This document shows positions 34,416-42,904 of a DNA stretch of 64,000 nucleotides, piece after piece. The translations under genes and the position numbers were made by a program. Numbering within the stretch: the stretch's first letter is position 1; every line of letters starts with the position of its first letter. Below the pieces are notes generated by a model. It had not been told where the DNA came from and did not search any database. It saw only the letters and a list, made by a program, of their open reading frames with translations. The stretch lies in NCBI RefSeq assembly GCF_018457175.1, contig NZ_JAGFNU010000003.1, positions 124,001 to 188,000 of the forward strand, written 5' to 3'. The stretch is from Pseudohalocynthiibacter aestuariivivens. Its GTDB lineage: Bacteria > Pseudomonadota > Alphaproteobacteria > Rhodobacterales > Rhodobacteraceae.

Positions 34416-35375
34416 TCAAAGTTGGTCTTTTGGAGTCTTCCCTGCAAAAAATGCATCAAGATTATCCAACGCGCGAAAACCCATTGCGTCACGTGTTCTG
34501 GTGGTTGCACTACCTATGTGGGGCAGCATGAAAATGTTTTTGTACGCCGCAAAGGCTGGGTTACCACCCGGCTCTACCGCGAAACAATCAAGCCCTACTG
34601 CCGAAAGTTTACCGCTTTTCAGAGCTTCAAGAAGTGCCACCTCATCAACCAGAGCACCGCGCGCCGTGTTCACAACAACCGCACCATCTGGCAACAGCGC
34701 AAAGCGGTCTGCGTTCATCAAACCTGTCGTCTCCGATGTTGCCGGGCAATGAAGCGATAGAAAATCAGCAACGCTTAGCAGGCCCTCGATCGTTTCGTGA
34801 AAGATTGCACCCTGTTCCTTGTCTTCTGACAATCTGGAGCGGTTGTAATAGTGAATCTCCATATCAAAGCCAAGCGCCTTGCGCGCAAAGGCCTGCCCCA
34901 CACGTCCCATCCCAATAATGCCAAGCCGCGCGCCGGTTGTTTGTTTGCCCACCATGAAAGACGGGCTCCAGAAATCCCAGTTACCGGAACGCACCAGATC
35001 GTCACCTTCTACCGCATGGCGCGCAGCTCCCAACATAAGAAGCATCGCGATCTCAGCAGTCGCATCTGACAGGACGTCAGGTGTATTCGTAATCGTGATT
35101 CCACGGGCTTTCAGCGCGGGCAGGTCACAATGGTCCACCCCGACAGAGTGGTTGGCGATAATCTTGAGCCGCGGATCAAGACGTGCCGCAACCTCGGCGC
35201 TGAAAAGTTCTGAGTGGCAGGGGATGATTGCATCGACCTTCGCGCTCATTCCGACAATATCATCGGCCGAACTTAGCGTATCATCGGTATTGACGATGAC
35301 ATCATAGTCACGCGCGGCACGTTCTAGCGTGGCGTCAGACAGACGACGGGAAATCCAGACAACGGGCTTGGTCAT
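34416..35375 (-). CDS. D-2-hydroxyacid dehydrogenase (glyoxylate/hydroxypyruvate reductase type)
   Basis: A 319-residue enzyme. NAD(P) site LGIIGMGRVGQAFARKALGFDMEIHYYNRSR; the Arg after the second strand favours NADPH. The catalytic Arg-Glu-His set lies in VVNTARGALVDE, LDCFAVEPGGNP and MLPHIGSATTRTRDAMG. Length is typical of D-glycerate or glyoxylate/hydroxypyruvate reductases. It is separated from a small membrane-protein gene by three bases, so it belongs to the TRAP-amidase operon. Confidence 0.9.
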   Translation of the reverse strand: MTKPVVWISRRLSDATLERAARDYDVIVNTDDTLSSADDIVGMSAKVDAIIPCHSELFSAEVAARLDPRLKIIANHSVGVDHCDLPALKARGITITNTPDVLSDATAEIAMLLMLGAARHAVEGDDLVRSGNWDFWSPSFMVGKQTTGARLGIIGMGRVGQAFARKALGFDMEIHYYNRSRLSEDKEQGAIFHETIEGLLSVADFLSLHCPATSETTGLMNADRFALLPDGAVVVNTARGALVDEVALLEALKSGKLSAVGLDCFAVEPGGNPAFAAYKNIFMLPHIGSATTRTRDAMGFRALDNLDAFFAGKTPKDQL

Positions 35376-35378
35376 AGC

Positions 35379-35573
35379 TTACTTTCGGCGCACGCATTCA
35401 TCCCAGAAATCATAAAGCGCCATACTCAGCACCGCGATCACGATAACAGTGAAAGGCAAGCCACCCCAGAATCCGGCAAAACCGGTGGAAATCGAATGGG
35501 CCAGCCCGATGATAAAGGTAAACATCAGTGCGGTCCCGAATAAGCCGACAAATAATTTTGTTCCGTTTGACAT
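35379..35573 (-). CDS. Small two-helix membrane protein in the TRAP-amidase operon
   Basis: A 64-residue protein with two hydrophobic segments, LFVGLFGTALMFTFIIGLAHSI and GLPFTVIVIAVLSMALYDF, and a charged C-terminal tail (WDECVRRK). GGAGGAATTAG lies before the ATG. It sits between the amidase and the hydroxyacid dehydrogenase with very short gaps, so it is clearly translated with them. I do not recognise the family. Confidence 0.7.
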   Translation of the reverse strand: MSNGTKLFVGLFGTALMFTFIIGLAHSISTGFAGFWGGLPFTVIVIAVLSMALYDFWDECVRRK

Positions 35574-35590
35574 GTCTAATTCCTCCGGTT

Positions 35591-36928
35591 TCAGGCTTCG
35601 GCCTTCAATTCATTCAACACCCAATTCGCGGTGCGCAGCAAGCGGTCATCTTCTTCTTTGGCGCCGATGAGTTGAACGCCAATCGGCAGGCCAGTTTCAC
35701 CGACAAGCAGTGGCATTGTAACACAGGGCAGTCCGGCGAGGTTCCAGATTGTGCAGAAAATCGGGTCCCCGGTGCTGTCGCCAAATTTCGGGGCCTCGCC
35801 CGTCGCCGATGGGGCGATGACCGCGTCATAGTCATGGAAAAACTCTTCAAAGAAGGTTTCGGCAGAGTCCATAACCACAAGCGCGTCTTCGTATTCTGAC
35901 TGACTTATCTTGCGACCACGCTGCACGATTGGTTTCAATGTATCGCTGACCTGATCCCAATGTGTATTCAGTGTCTCAGAAAGATGATGACAGAATTCAT
36001 ACTCGTGAATCGTGTGCTGAACATCGACGAGCGCTGCAAGTTTTTCCGATGTTTTGATCCGTTCCACCTGCCCGCCCAAAGCTTCGGTAACTGCGGCAAA
36101 CGCCTCGATGGAATCTGATGTCAGCTTGTCGTGATAAGGCATCTCAAGCCAGACGAGTGAAGGCTTCACCGGGGCTTCGGCCTGAACCCCTGCCCCCATA
36201 TCTGGTCTGGGACGTGGGTAGGACATAGTATCCGAAGGGTCATAACCTTTCACAGCATCGCAAAGCAGTGCCGCGTCTTCAAGCGTTCGGCCAAAGCAAC
36301 CAACCTGATCCAGCGTAACCGACGTCTGTAGAATGCCGCGGCGTGACACCACCCCACGGGTCGGCTTCAACCCAAAAATACCGCAGTAGGACGCAGGCCG
36401 AATGACAGATCCGTTCGTTTGCGTACCAATAGCCAGCGGCACGTTAAAGGCCGCCACCGCTGCTGCGGAACCGCTTGATGACCCCCCCGGCGAATAGTCC
36501 GGGTTATGCGGGTTACGTGTTACTGCGGGATGCGCGAAGGCAAGTTCCGTCGTGACCGTCTTTCCAAGGATCACGGCACCCGCATCTGTCAGGCGTTCAA
36601 CGATTGCCGCATCGTGGGTCGGCCTGCGCCCGGAAAAGATGGGTGTTCCGCGTTCGGTTGGCAGGTCTTTTGTGTCAACGATGTCCTTTAACGCAACCGG
36701 CACACCGTGAAGTGCCCCAATGGGCCTGCCTGCCTTTCGAATCCGGTCCATTTCTGCAGCCTGTTTAAGCGCGGCTTCTTCCTCCAAGCTCGCCCAGGCC
36801 CTAAGCGTTGGTTCAGTCTCTGAAATTCGCTGCAAGCAGGATTTCACCAGATCGACGGAACTGAGCCGCCCTTCACGTATGTGACGGGCCGCTTCAGTTG
36901 CCGACAAAGCATTCGGCGCAGTGCTCAT
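35591..36928 (-). CDS. Amidase signature family hydrolase
   Basis: A 445-residue amidase. The Ser-cisSer-Lys triad is visible: Lys81 in PVALKDIVDTKD, Ser150 in PGGSSSGSAAAVAAF and Ser174 in TQTNGSVIRPA. The usual TDTGGS around the nucleophile is TQTNGS here, so substrate preference may differ. It hydrolyses carboxylic amides to acid plus ammonia; the substrate is unknown. It overlaps the TRAP large-subunit gene by four bases, so the amide or its acid is probably what the transporter imports. Confidence 0.9.
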   Translation of the reverse strand: MSTAPNALSATEAARHIREGRLSSVDLVKSCLQRISETEPTLRAWASLEEEAALKQAAEMDRIRKAGRPIGALHGVPVALKDIVDTKDLPTERGTPIFSGRRPTHDAAIVERLTDAGAVILGKTVTTELAFAHPAVTRNPHNPDYSPGGSSSGSAAAVAAFNVPLAIGTQTNGSVIRPASYCGIFGLKPTRGVVSRRGILQTSVTLDQVGCFGRTLEDAALLCDAVKGYDPSDTMSYPRPRPDMGAGVQAEAPVKPSLVWLEMPYHDKLTSDSIEAFAAVTEALGGQVERIKTSEKLAALVDVQHTIHEYEFCHHLSETLNTHWDQVSDTLKPIVQRGRKISQSEYEDALVVMDSAETFFEEFFHDYDAVIAPSATGEAPKFGDSTGDPIFCTIWNLAGLPCVTMPLLVGETGLPIGVQLIGAKEEDDRLLRTANWVLNELKAEA

Positions 36929-38289
36929 GGAACGTATACACCGAACAGGTAGTCAGGGAACCACAGCGCAATCCCCGGAAACTGGTACATCAGCACCATG
37001 CATAGGATCACGATACCCAGGTAAGGGATGATGCCTCGGAAAATTTCCATGAGTTCGATCTGTTTTTTTAGCACGCCCTTCAGATAATAGGCCGACATCG
37101 CCATCGGCGGCGTCAGGAACGAGGTTTGCAGATTAAGTGCAACCAGCATCGCAAAGAAGTATGGGTTCACGCCAAAGACTTCGAGCATTGGCAAAAAGAT
37201 CGGAACAAAGATAATCAGAATTTCAGACCATTCCAGCGGCCAGCCAAGGAAGAAGATGATGAGCTGCGCCATGACCAGGAACTGCCAGGGTTCAAGGTTC
37301 ATACCAACAACCCAGTCAGAAATCAGGTCATGCCCGCCGAGGTAGGAAAAGACCGAGGCAAACGTCCACGACCCGACAAAAAGCCAGCACACCATCGCGG
37401 TGGCCTTCGCGGTCAAAAAGACGCTTTCCTTGACTTTGAGCCACGTCAGAGAGCGGTACAAAAACGCCAGAACCAAACCACCAAGCGCACCCATGGCCGC
37501 AGCTTCGGCAGGGGTTGCCAGACCGCCAAGGATTGAACCCAGAACCAGCATGATAAGTACCGTCAGCGGCACAAAGGATATCAACAGATCGAGGTAGATT
37601 TTCCTGCGTGGTGGTATATCGTCAAGGTTGGGCTTAGGCGCGATCGCCGGATTGATCCATACGCGGATCATCACATAAACAATATAGAGACCCGCCAATA
37701 GAAGCCCCGGAAAAACAGCAGCCGCGTACAGGCGCAGAGGCGAAAGCTCTGCAATTGCGGCGTAAACGATCAGCATAATCGACGGCGGAATCAGAATACC
37801 AAGCGTACCCCCAGCGCAAATAACACCCGAAGCAAAGCTTTTGTCGTAGTTTGCTTTTGCCATAGCCGGATAAGCCAGCAGGCCCATCAGCGTGACAACC
37901 GCCCCCACAATACCCGAGGCTGTGGAAAAGACCGCGCAAGTCAAAAGCGCAGCAATCGCTAGCGAGCCGGGCAAATTCCGCGCGGCCATATAGAGCGAAT
38001 AGAATAACCGGTCCACGATATTGGCACGCTCAACCACGTACCCCATGAACAAAAACAGTGGGATCGCGACAAGTGTGTCGTTCTCCATCACCGAATAGGT
38101 GTTCTGGTTTAACAGGTAGAAAATGTTGTTGTTGAAAATGTCCGAAAACGTTTCAATTCCACCTTGGTAGTAGGCGTAATAGCCAAAACCCACGCCCATC
38201 GCGAGCAGAGTGAAAGCAATTGGAAAACCGAGCAGCACCAGCAGGATAAACAGGCACAGCATCAGGATGGCAACTTCAGGATTTGTCAT
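36925..38289 (-). CDS. TRAP transporter large permease subunit (DctM family)
   Basis: A 454-residue membrane protein with about 12 helices. DctM signatures include LLVLLGFPIAFTLLAMGVGF, FFLG-type loops, GIVGAVVTLMGLLAYPAMAKANYDKSFASGVICAGGTLGILIPPSIMLIVYAAIAELSP, and LQTSFLTPPMAMSAYYLKG near the C-terminus. This last motif places it with TRAP systems for larger organic acids (TakM-like). It couples sodium entry to substrate uptake with the small subunit and binding protein encoded upstream. Confidence 0.93.
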   Translation of the reverse strand: MTNPEVAILMLCLFILLVLLGFPIAFTLLAMGVGFGYYAYYQGGIETFSDIFNNNIFYLLNQNTYSVMENDTLVAIPLFLFMGYVVERANIVDRLFYSLYMAARNLPGSLAIAALLTCAVFSTASGIVGAVVTLMGLLAYPAMAKANYDKSFASGVICAGGTLGILIPPSIMLIVYAAIAELSPLRLYAAAVFPGLLLAGLYIVYVMIRVWINPAIAPKPNLDDIPPRRKIYLDLLISFVPLTVLIMLVLGSILGGLATPAEAAAMGALGGLVLAFLYRSLTWLKVKESVFLTAKATAMVCWLFVGSWTFASVFSYLGGHDLISDWVVGMNLEPWQFLVMAQLIIFFLGWPLEWSEILIIFVPIFLPMLEVFGVNPYFFAMLVALNLQTSFLTPPMAMSAYYLKGVLKKQIELMEIFRGIIPYLGIVILCMVLMYQFPGIALWFPDYLFGVYVP

Positions 38290-38322
38290 CTTATTCTCTT
38301 TGTCCTAGGGGGCTTTGTCTGC

Positions 38323-38892
38323 TCAGAATTTCGGTTCGTTGATATGCATCAGCATATCTTCGGTCTCTTTCACGTCATCCAAACGTTCCATCCAGACACC
38401 GGTTTTCATCGCCTTCCAGCACCGCATCAGCTCTGCCAGACCTTGCAGCATCAGCAAGAGGCCAGCGGCAGGTATCAGCGTTTTGAAGAAATAGATTTGG
38501 ATTCTGGCCGGGCTGTTCCAGCTGACTTCCTTGTACCGCCAGCTGTCGCTTGCGATTTCCCAGCCGTACCAGAAAAGCGCAATCATGCCGGGGAAGAAGA
38601 ACAGAAGGTACAGTAAAAAATCAACACGCGCCTGCCAGCGGATCGAAAACAGGCGGTAAAGAACATCACCCCGAACATGCGCGTCCTGCGCAAGCGCATA
38701 AGGCCCTGCCATCAGGAAAAGGGCACCATACATCTGAACCATCATATCGAAAGCCCAGACTGTCGGAGCGTTCAGGACATATCGCACGAAAACTTCGTAG
38801 GAAACTGAAAGTGTTAGGATCAAGATGCACCAGCCGAAAGCGCGCCCTACCCATAGGCTCAAACCTTCGATCGCATAGACCAGTTTTTCCAT
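38323..38892 (-). CDS. TRAP transporter small permease subunit (DctQ family)
   Basis: A 189-residue protein with four hydrophobic helices (about residues 16-36, 50-68, 92-110 and 132-152). DctQ-like features are SYEVFVRYVLNAPTVWAFDM and GPYALAQDAHVRGDVLYRLF. It pairs with the DctM subunit 33 bases downstream. Confidence 0.92.
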   Translation of the reverse strand: MEKLVYAIEGLSLWVGRAFGWCILILTLSVSYEVFVRYVLNAPTVWAFDMMVQMYGALFLMAGPYALAQDAHVRGDVLYRLFSIRWQARVDFLLYLLFFFPGMIALFWYGWEIASDSWRYKEVSWNSPARIQIYFFKTLIPAAGLLLMLQGLAELMRCWKAMKTGVWMERLDDVKETEDMLMHINEPKF

Positions 38893-38910
38893 ATTTCAGT
38901 TTCCTTAGTC

Positions 38911-38945
38911 CAATAAAAGTCCGGGGGCCTTTTGCAGCCCCCGGA
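38911..38945 (-). terminator. Terminator or attenuator after the first dctP-type gene
   Basis: On the minus strand a 9-bp stem TCCGGGGGC / GCCCCCGGA with an 8-base loop is followed by CTTTTATT. It lies 20 bases past the binding-protein stop and would reduce expression of the permease genes relative to the binding protein. Confidence 0.8.
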
Positions 38946-38965
38946 ACAGTTTTTTGTAGCAGCGA

Positions 38966-40060
38966 TCAGCCGAAGTAATGTGCGTAGGCCAGCTTATAGT
39001 CAGGCTGGTTCAGATTCAGATAATCCATCACGTTCTCAGCGTAGGCTTTTTGTGAATCGATCACCTTCGCAAAGAATGCGTCCTCGCCCGAAATACGGTC
39101 AACCACGATATCCCAGGCATCCAGCTGCGCTGACATAACACTGTCTGGTGTGCGGTAGACATTGACACCCTGCTCGTCGCGCAGAGTTTTCAGATCATCC
39201 GCATAACGCTTTGTGTTGTGCCAGTAGAAGTTGGAATTTTCAGCTTCGGACGCATATTTCAGGATCGCCTGAAGCTCTGCTGGCAATGCTTCATACTTGT
39301 CTTTGTTGAACGTCACCTCAAAGAATTCCTGTGACTGGTGGAAGGATGCAAGATGGTAGTGTTTGGACACGTCCTGCATACCGAAGTCACGGTCAGAGGT
39401 TGGGTTGTTAAATTCTGCCGCATCAATCAGTCCGGATTTCATGGCCGGCTGAATTTCACCGCCCGGCAGTTGGACAACGGACATACCCATTTCGAGCAGA
39501 ACGTCGGCAGCGAGACCGACAGTACGGTATTTCAGGCCGTCCATTTGTGATGCGTCTTTGATCTCTTCTTTGAACCAGCCCAATGGCTGCGCAGGCATTG
39601 GAGAGTTGAAGAATGAAACAACGTTCAGGCCAAGCGAGGCCATCAATTCGTCAAACAGTTCCTGACCGCCGCCATAGTTGACCCAACCCAGAACTTCTTG
39701 GCTGGACCAGCCAAAGCAGGGGCCAGTTCCAAACAGCGATGCAGTTTTTGATTTCGAATACCAGTATGCCGGCACGTAGTGTGCGGCATCCAGAACGCCG
39801 CGGTGAACGGCGTCTTGCATCTGGCTGGTTTTCACAACCGAGTTTACAGGCAGAAGGTCGATTTTTAGGGCGTCTCCCGCCATGGCGTGAACACGGTCTA
39901 CGTATGATTGAGCGTTTTCAAGGAAAATACCACCGCCCCAGGCAGCTTGCATTTTCAATACGGTGCCTTCTGCGCGCGCGATTGAAGGTGCTGCAAGTGA
40001 CGCAGCCGCCGCTACGGCCGAGCCGCGCAGGAATTTCCGACGATTTACGGAGTTTGTCAT
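38966..40060 (-). CDS. TRAP transporter solute-binding protein with Tat signal (TakP-like)
   Basis: A 364-residue periplasmic binding protein. The ATG at 40058-40060 has GGGAGGAAAC upstream and is chosen over one 24 codons earlier. A twin-arginine signal, NRRKFLRGSAVAAAASLAAP, is cut after ARA near residue 30. The mature part (MQAAWGGGIFLENAQSYVDRV, AAHYVPAYWYSKSKTASLFGTGP, EFNNPTSDRDFG) resembles the alpha-keto acid binding subgroup. The exact ligand is unknown. Confidence 0.92.
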   Translation of the reverse strand: MTNSVNRRKFLRGSAVAAAASLAAPSIARAEGTVLKMQAAWGGGIFLENAQSYVDRVHAMAGDALKIDLLPVNSVVKTSQMQDAVHRGVLDAAHYVPAYWYSKSKTASLFGTGPCFGWSSQEVLGWVNYGGGQELFDELMASLGLNVVSFFNSPMPAQPLGWFKEEIKDASQMDGLKYRTVGLAADVLLEMGMSVVQLPGGEIQPAMKSGLIDAAEFNNPTSDRDFGMQDVSKHYHLASFHQSQEFFEVTFNKDKYEALPAELQAILKYASEAENSNFYWHNTKRYADDLKTLRDEQGVNVYRTPDSVMSAQLDAWDIVVDRISGEDAFFAKVIDSQKAYAENVMDYLNLNQPDYKLAYAHYFG

Positions 40061-40735
40061 GTTTCCTCCCAAGGAATAGAGCAATTTATTAGTAATGTTT
40101 GTTGCTTTCGGAGCCTGATGCCCTCTTTTCACCGTTTAAAAATACTTGAACAATTTCGATGCGGCAAGAGAATTTTAACGTTTTGGTAAGGTTTTATTGC
40201 CAATTAAGCGATTTGGGTTTCTTGGGGCCACTCTGAAAATTGGGTTGCGAAAGCACAAACAGAGTTTAAGCGTCGGCTCTCCGATAAGTTAATCTTCAAG
40301 TTTCACAGAAAACTACAGAAGTTTTTTTGTTTATTTACTAATATTTATACTGGGGTGAATCCACGTGTGCTCATGCAACGTTTTACTGCAAACGACATAA
40401 TGCAAGGCTCTTCGCAGGGAACCGATTTGGTTTTGGCACGGCCAGAAGCTTCCAAACGGAAAACCCCTTAATTTAGCCAATCACAAGGCGGAATGCCTGT
40501 TAGCGCCAGAGTCGCGGAAATCTCTTTCGGTCGAGATTCCAAGGCTTCTTTCACAAAACCACGTCGTTTACGGCCCATTTAAAAAATCATGCTGTTCTCA
40601 AAAATCCAGCAAACACAATACGAAACAGAATTCCAGACCGCCTGTAATACAGCGTGGCAAGATGAACCAACCTGCCCACTGGACGTCGGTTGTTCTAATC
40701 CTTATATATTCGCTCAAGTAATATAAGAGGCACCT
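40061..40735. other. 675-base non-coding region
   Basis: No gene of convincing length occurs on either strand. The left part (40081-40360) is AT-rich and should hold the TRAP-operon promoter; the right part ends in TATATATT and AATATAAG before the SufT-like gene. A 36-codon minus-strand frame starting at 40578 reads with plausible codons but has no ribosome site. I see no tRNA, terminator hairpin or known motif. Confidence 0.5.
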
Positions 40736-41101
40736 ATGACCGCCGAAGCACCACATCAGATGGAGGGTACCCCTCTCATCAAACCATCGACAACGGATCA
40801 TGCGATTTACGATACCGTGGTCGAGGCTTGTCGCAGCGTTTATGACCCTGAAATTCCAGTTAATATCTATGATCTGGGGCTGATTTACACCATCGAAATC
40901 AGTGACGAAGGCGAGGTAAACATCCTGATGTCACTTACTGCGCCGGGGTGTCCGGTTGCCGGTGAAATGCCGGGGTGGGTTGCCGAAGCGGTTGAACCCC
41001 TGCCCGGCGTAAAAACCGTGGACGTACAACTGGTATGGGAACCGCCATGGGGAATGGACATGATGTCAGATGAGGCACGTCTTGAACTGGGTTTCATGTG
41101 A
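40736..41101 (+). CDS. SufT-like iron-sulfur assembly protein (MIP18/DUF59 family)
   Basis: A 121-residue protein of the MIP18/DUF59 family. The core is VYDPEIPVNIYDLGLIYTIEI, followed by MSLTAPGCPVAGEMPGWV, whose Cys is in the conserved family position, and VQLVWEPPWGMDMMSDEARLELG. Such proteins help mature iron-sulfur proteins, usually in suf clusters; here it precedes an IscA-type carrier, which supports that role. AAGAGGCACC precedes the ATG. Confidence 0.88.
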   Translation: MTAEAPHQMEGTPLIKPSTTDHAIYDTVVEACRSVYDPEIPVNIYDLGLIYTIEISDEGEVNILMSLTAPGCPVAGEMPGWVAEAVEPLPGVKTVDVQLVWEPPWGMDMMSDEARLELGFM

Positions 41102-41187
41102 CGAGACGTCAACCAGACCCCTCACCGCTTGAGATTAGCCCTCCAGCACCCTAAATTAATAAGCGAACAACCATAAACGGAGCCGTC

Positions 41188-41538
41188 ATGTTTGGCATCC
41201 CAGGAAAACAAGCGGTTAGCATTAGCCCAAAGGCCGCCGCGCAAATCGTGCGGCTGATGCAAAAAGATGGCTCAAAAGGCCTGCGCATTGGCGTTAAAAA
41301 GGGCGGCTGTGCGGGTATGGAATACACGATGGACTACGTAAATGACGTAGACCCCCATGACGAAGTGGTTGAGCAAGATGGCGCACGGGTGATGATTGCA
41401 CCGATGGCGCAGATGTTCCTGTTTGGTACCGAAATCGACTATGAAGTTTCGCTCCTCGAATCTGGTTTCAAATTCCGCAATCCTAATGTTGTTGATGCCT
41501 GTGGCTGTGGTGAATCAATAAAATTCGCAGATATGTAA
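41188..41538 (+). CDS. A-type iron-sulfur carrier (HesB/IscA/SufA family)
   Basis: A 116-residue carrier with the three conserved cysteines: KKGGCAGMEY near residue 39 and ACGCGES near residue 106. It accepts Fe-S clusters from scaffold proteins and hands them to targets. SufA would fit the neighbouring SufT-like gene. Its stop overlaps the next ATG by one base (TAATG). Confidence 0.93.
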   Translation: MFGIPGKQAVSISPKAAAQIVRLMQKDGSKGLRIGVKKGGCAGMEYTMDYVNDVDPHDEVVEQDGARVMIAPMAQMFLFGTEIDYEVSLLESGFKFRNPNVVDACGCGESIKFADM

Positions 41539-41906
41539 TGGCGACCGATCCGGAATTTGTCCTGTTCGCCAAAGATTTGTTTGCCGACATTGGACCAATT
41601 AAGACAACTCGCATGTTTGGCGGAACGGGCATCTATACGCAGGATGCGATGTTTGCTGTTCTGATAAATGGCTCCATTTACATGAAGGCTGACGAACCCC
41701 TGATCGCCGAATACCTTGCAGCAGGATCAGAACCCTTCAACTATGAAACGAAAGACGGCCCCCGAACAATTCATGGTCTGACCACCCTGCCCGACAGCGC
41801 GTGGGATGATCCGGACGAAGCAATGGCCTGGGCACGCAAGTCGCTGATCCCAGCATTGGAAACCGCTGCTGCCAAAAAAACAAAAAAGCCAAAAAAAGCA
41901 AAGTGA
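41538..41906 (+). CDS. TfoX/Sxy N-terminal domain protein
   Basis: A 122-residue protein with only the TfoX N-terminal domain: FAKDLFADIGPIKTTRMFGGTGIYTQDAMFAVLINGSIYMKAD. The full Sxy competence regulators add a C-terminal helix-hairpin domain that is missing here. It ends in a very basic tail, AKKTKKPKKAK. It is translationally coupled to the IscA-like gene. The domain call is firm; function is unknown, and a competence role should not be assumed. Confidence 0.85.
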   Translation: MATDPEFVLFAKDLFADIGPIKTTRMFGGTGIYTQDAMFAVLINGSIYMKADEPLIAEYLAAGSEPFNYETKDGPRTIHGLTTLPDSAWDDPDEAMAWARKSLIPALETAAAKKTKKPKKAK

Positions 41907-42031
41907 TATAGCGCTGATCGGGCACTATTGCTGTTATATCTGCACAATTTCGGCTGTTGCTCTTGACCTGTCCCTGCAGGATTGCGATTTCCGTAAAAGG
42001 TCTCAAACGCCGCAAGCAAAGGATACTGACA

Positions 42032-42784
42032 ATGCGCCAAAAACTCGCTGCTGGGAACTGGAAGATGAACGGCACTGCGGCGGCACTTGCCGAAGTGGAC
42101 GCTCTGAACTCCCATTCATCAATTGCGGCAGTCGACGTCGTGATCTGCCCGCCTGCGACCTTGCTTTCACGAATGTCCGAACGCTTGACCCACAGCTCGA
42201 TTGAAACGGGAGGCCAGGATTGTCATCCCGCAGCTTCCGGCGCGCATACAGGTGATGTATCTGCAGCAATGCTGGTCGACGCTGGCGCAGCTTATGTCAT
42301 CCTTGGCCATTCCGAGCGGCGCGAAGACCATGGCGAAACAAGCGCGCTTGTCTGTGCCAAAGCCGGTGCTGCGATGAACGCCGGTTTGACAGCTATTATT
42401 TGCGTTGGTGAATCTGAAACCCAGCGTGACGATGGCACGACGCTCACAGTGATTGAAGATCAGCTCGCCGGGTCGATACCGGATGTTGTGACCGCGCGAA
42501 ACCTTGTCATCGCTTACGAGCCGATCTGGGCGATCGGAACAGGCCGTGTACCAACGCTTTCGCAGATCGAAGAGGTGCATGATTTCATACGTACCAACCT
42601 GATTACCCGGTTTGGTGAAAAGACCGGCGCCGCAACGCGTATTCTTTACGGCGGATCCGTGAAACCCAGCAACGCAGCTGAAATATTCCACGTCGTCAAT
42701 GTGGACGGCGCGCTTGTTGGTGGCGCGTCACTTAAAGCCAACGATTTCTCGGCAATCATAACGGCACTGGCCGCCAGCGCATAA
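42032..42784 (+). CDS. tpiA: Triosephosphate isomerase
   Basis: A 250-residue glycolytic enzyme interconverting dihydroxyacetone phosphate and glyceraldehyde 3-phosphate. AAGGAT precedes the ATG at 42032; the frame extends upstream without a better start. Lys11 in AAGNWKMNG, His in [10 protein letters not shown], and catalytic Glu in [13 protein letters not shown] are all present, with [12 protein letters not shown] for phosphate binding. Normal length. Confidence 0.98.
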   Translation: MRQKLAAGNWKMNGTAAALAEVDALNSHSSIAAVDVVICPPATLLSRMSERLTHSSIETGGQDCHPAASGAHTGDVSAAMLVDAGAAYVILGHSERREDHGETSALVCAKAGAAMNAGLTAIICVGESETQRDDGTTLTVIEDQLAGSIPDVVTARNLVIAYEPIWAIGTGRVPTLSQIEEVHDFIRTNLITRFGEKTGAATRILYGGSVKPSNAAEIFHVVNVDGALVGGASLKANDFSAIITALAASA

Positions 42785-42834
42785 GACCCCTACCCGACGG
42801 GTAATTTAACTGAAACACAAAACCGCCAAAAGAT

Positions 42835-42865
42835 AACGGGCCGCTGCATGATGCAGCGGCCCGTT
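42835..42865. terminator. Bidirectional terminator between tpiA and dctM
   Basis: A 13-bp perfect stem (AACGGGCCGCTGC / GCAGCGGCCCGTT) around ATGAT, with A-rich sequence on the left and ATTAATTT on the right, between convergent genes. Confidence 0.8.
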
Positions 42866-42904
42866 ATTAATTTCTTGGTGAGGAGGTGTCGTTAAACGTC
42901 ACCC

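Noticed and set aside
40468-40578. 36-codon minus-strand frame beginning MGRKRRGFVKEALE
   Set aside because: No ribosome site, a stop directly before the ATG and no recognised family; too short to support as a gene without conservation data.
41538-41906. TfoX-like gene as evidence of natural competence
   Set aside because: Only the N-terminal domain is present, no com genes are nearby, and such short proteins are widespread without a competence role.
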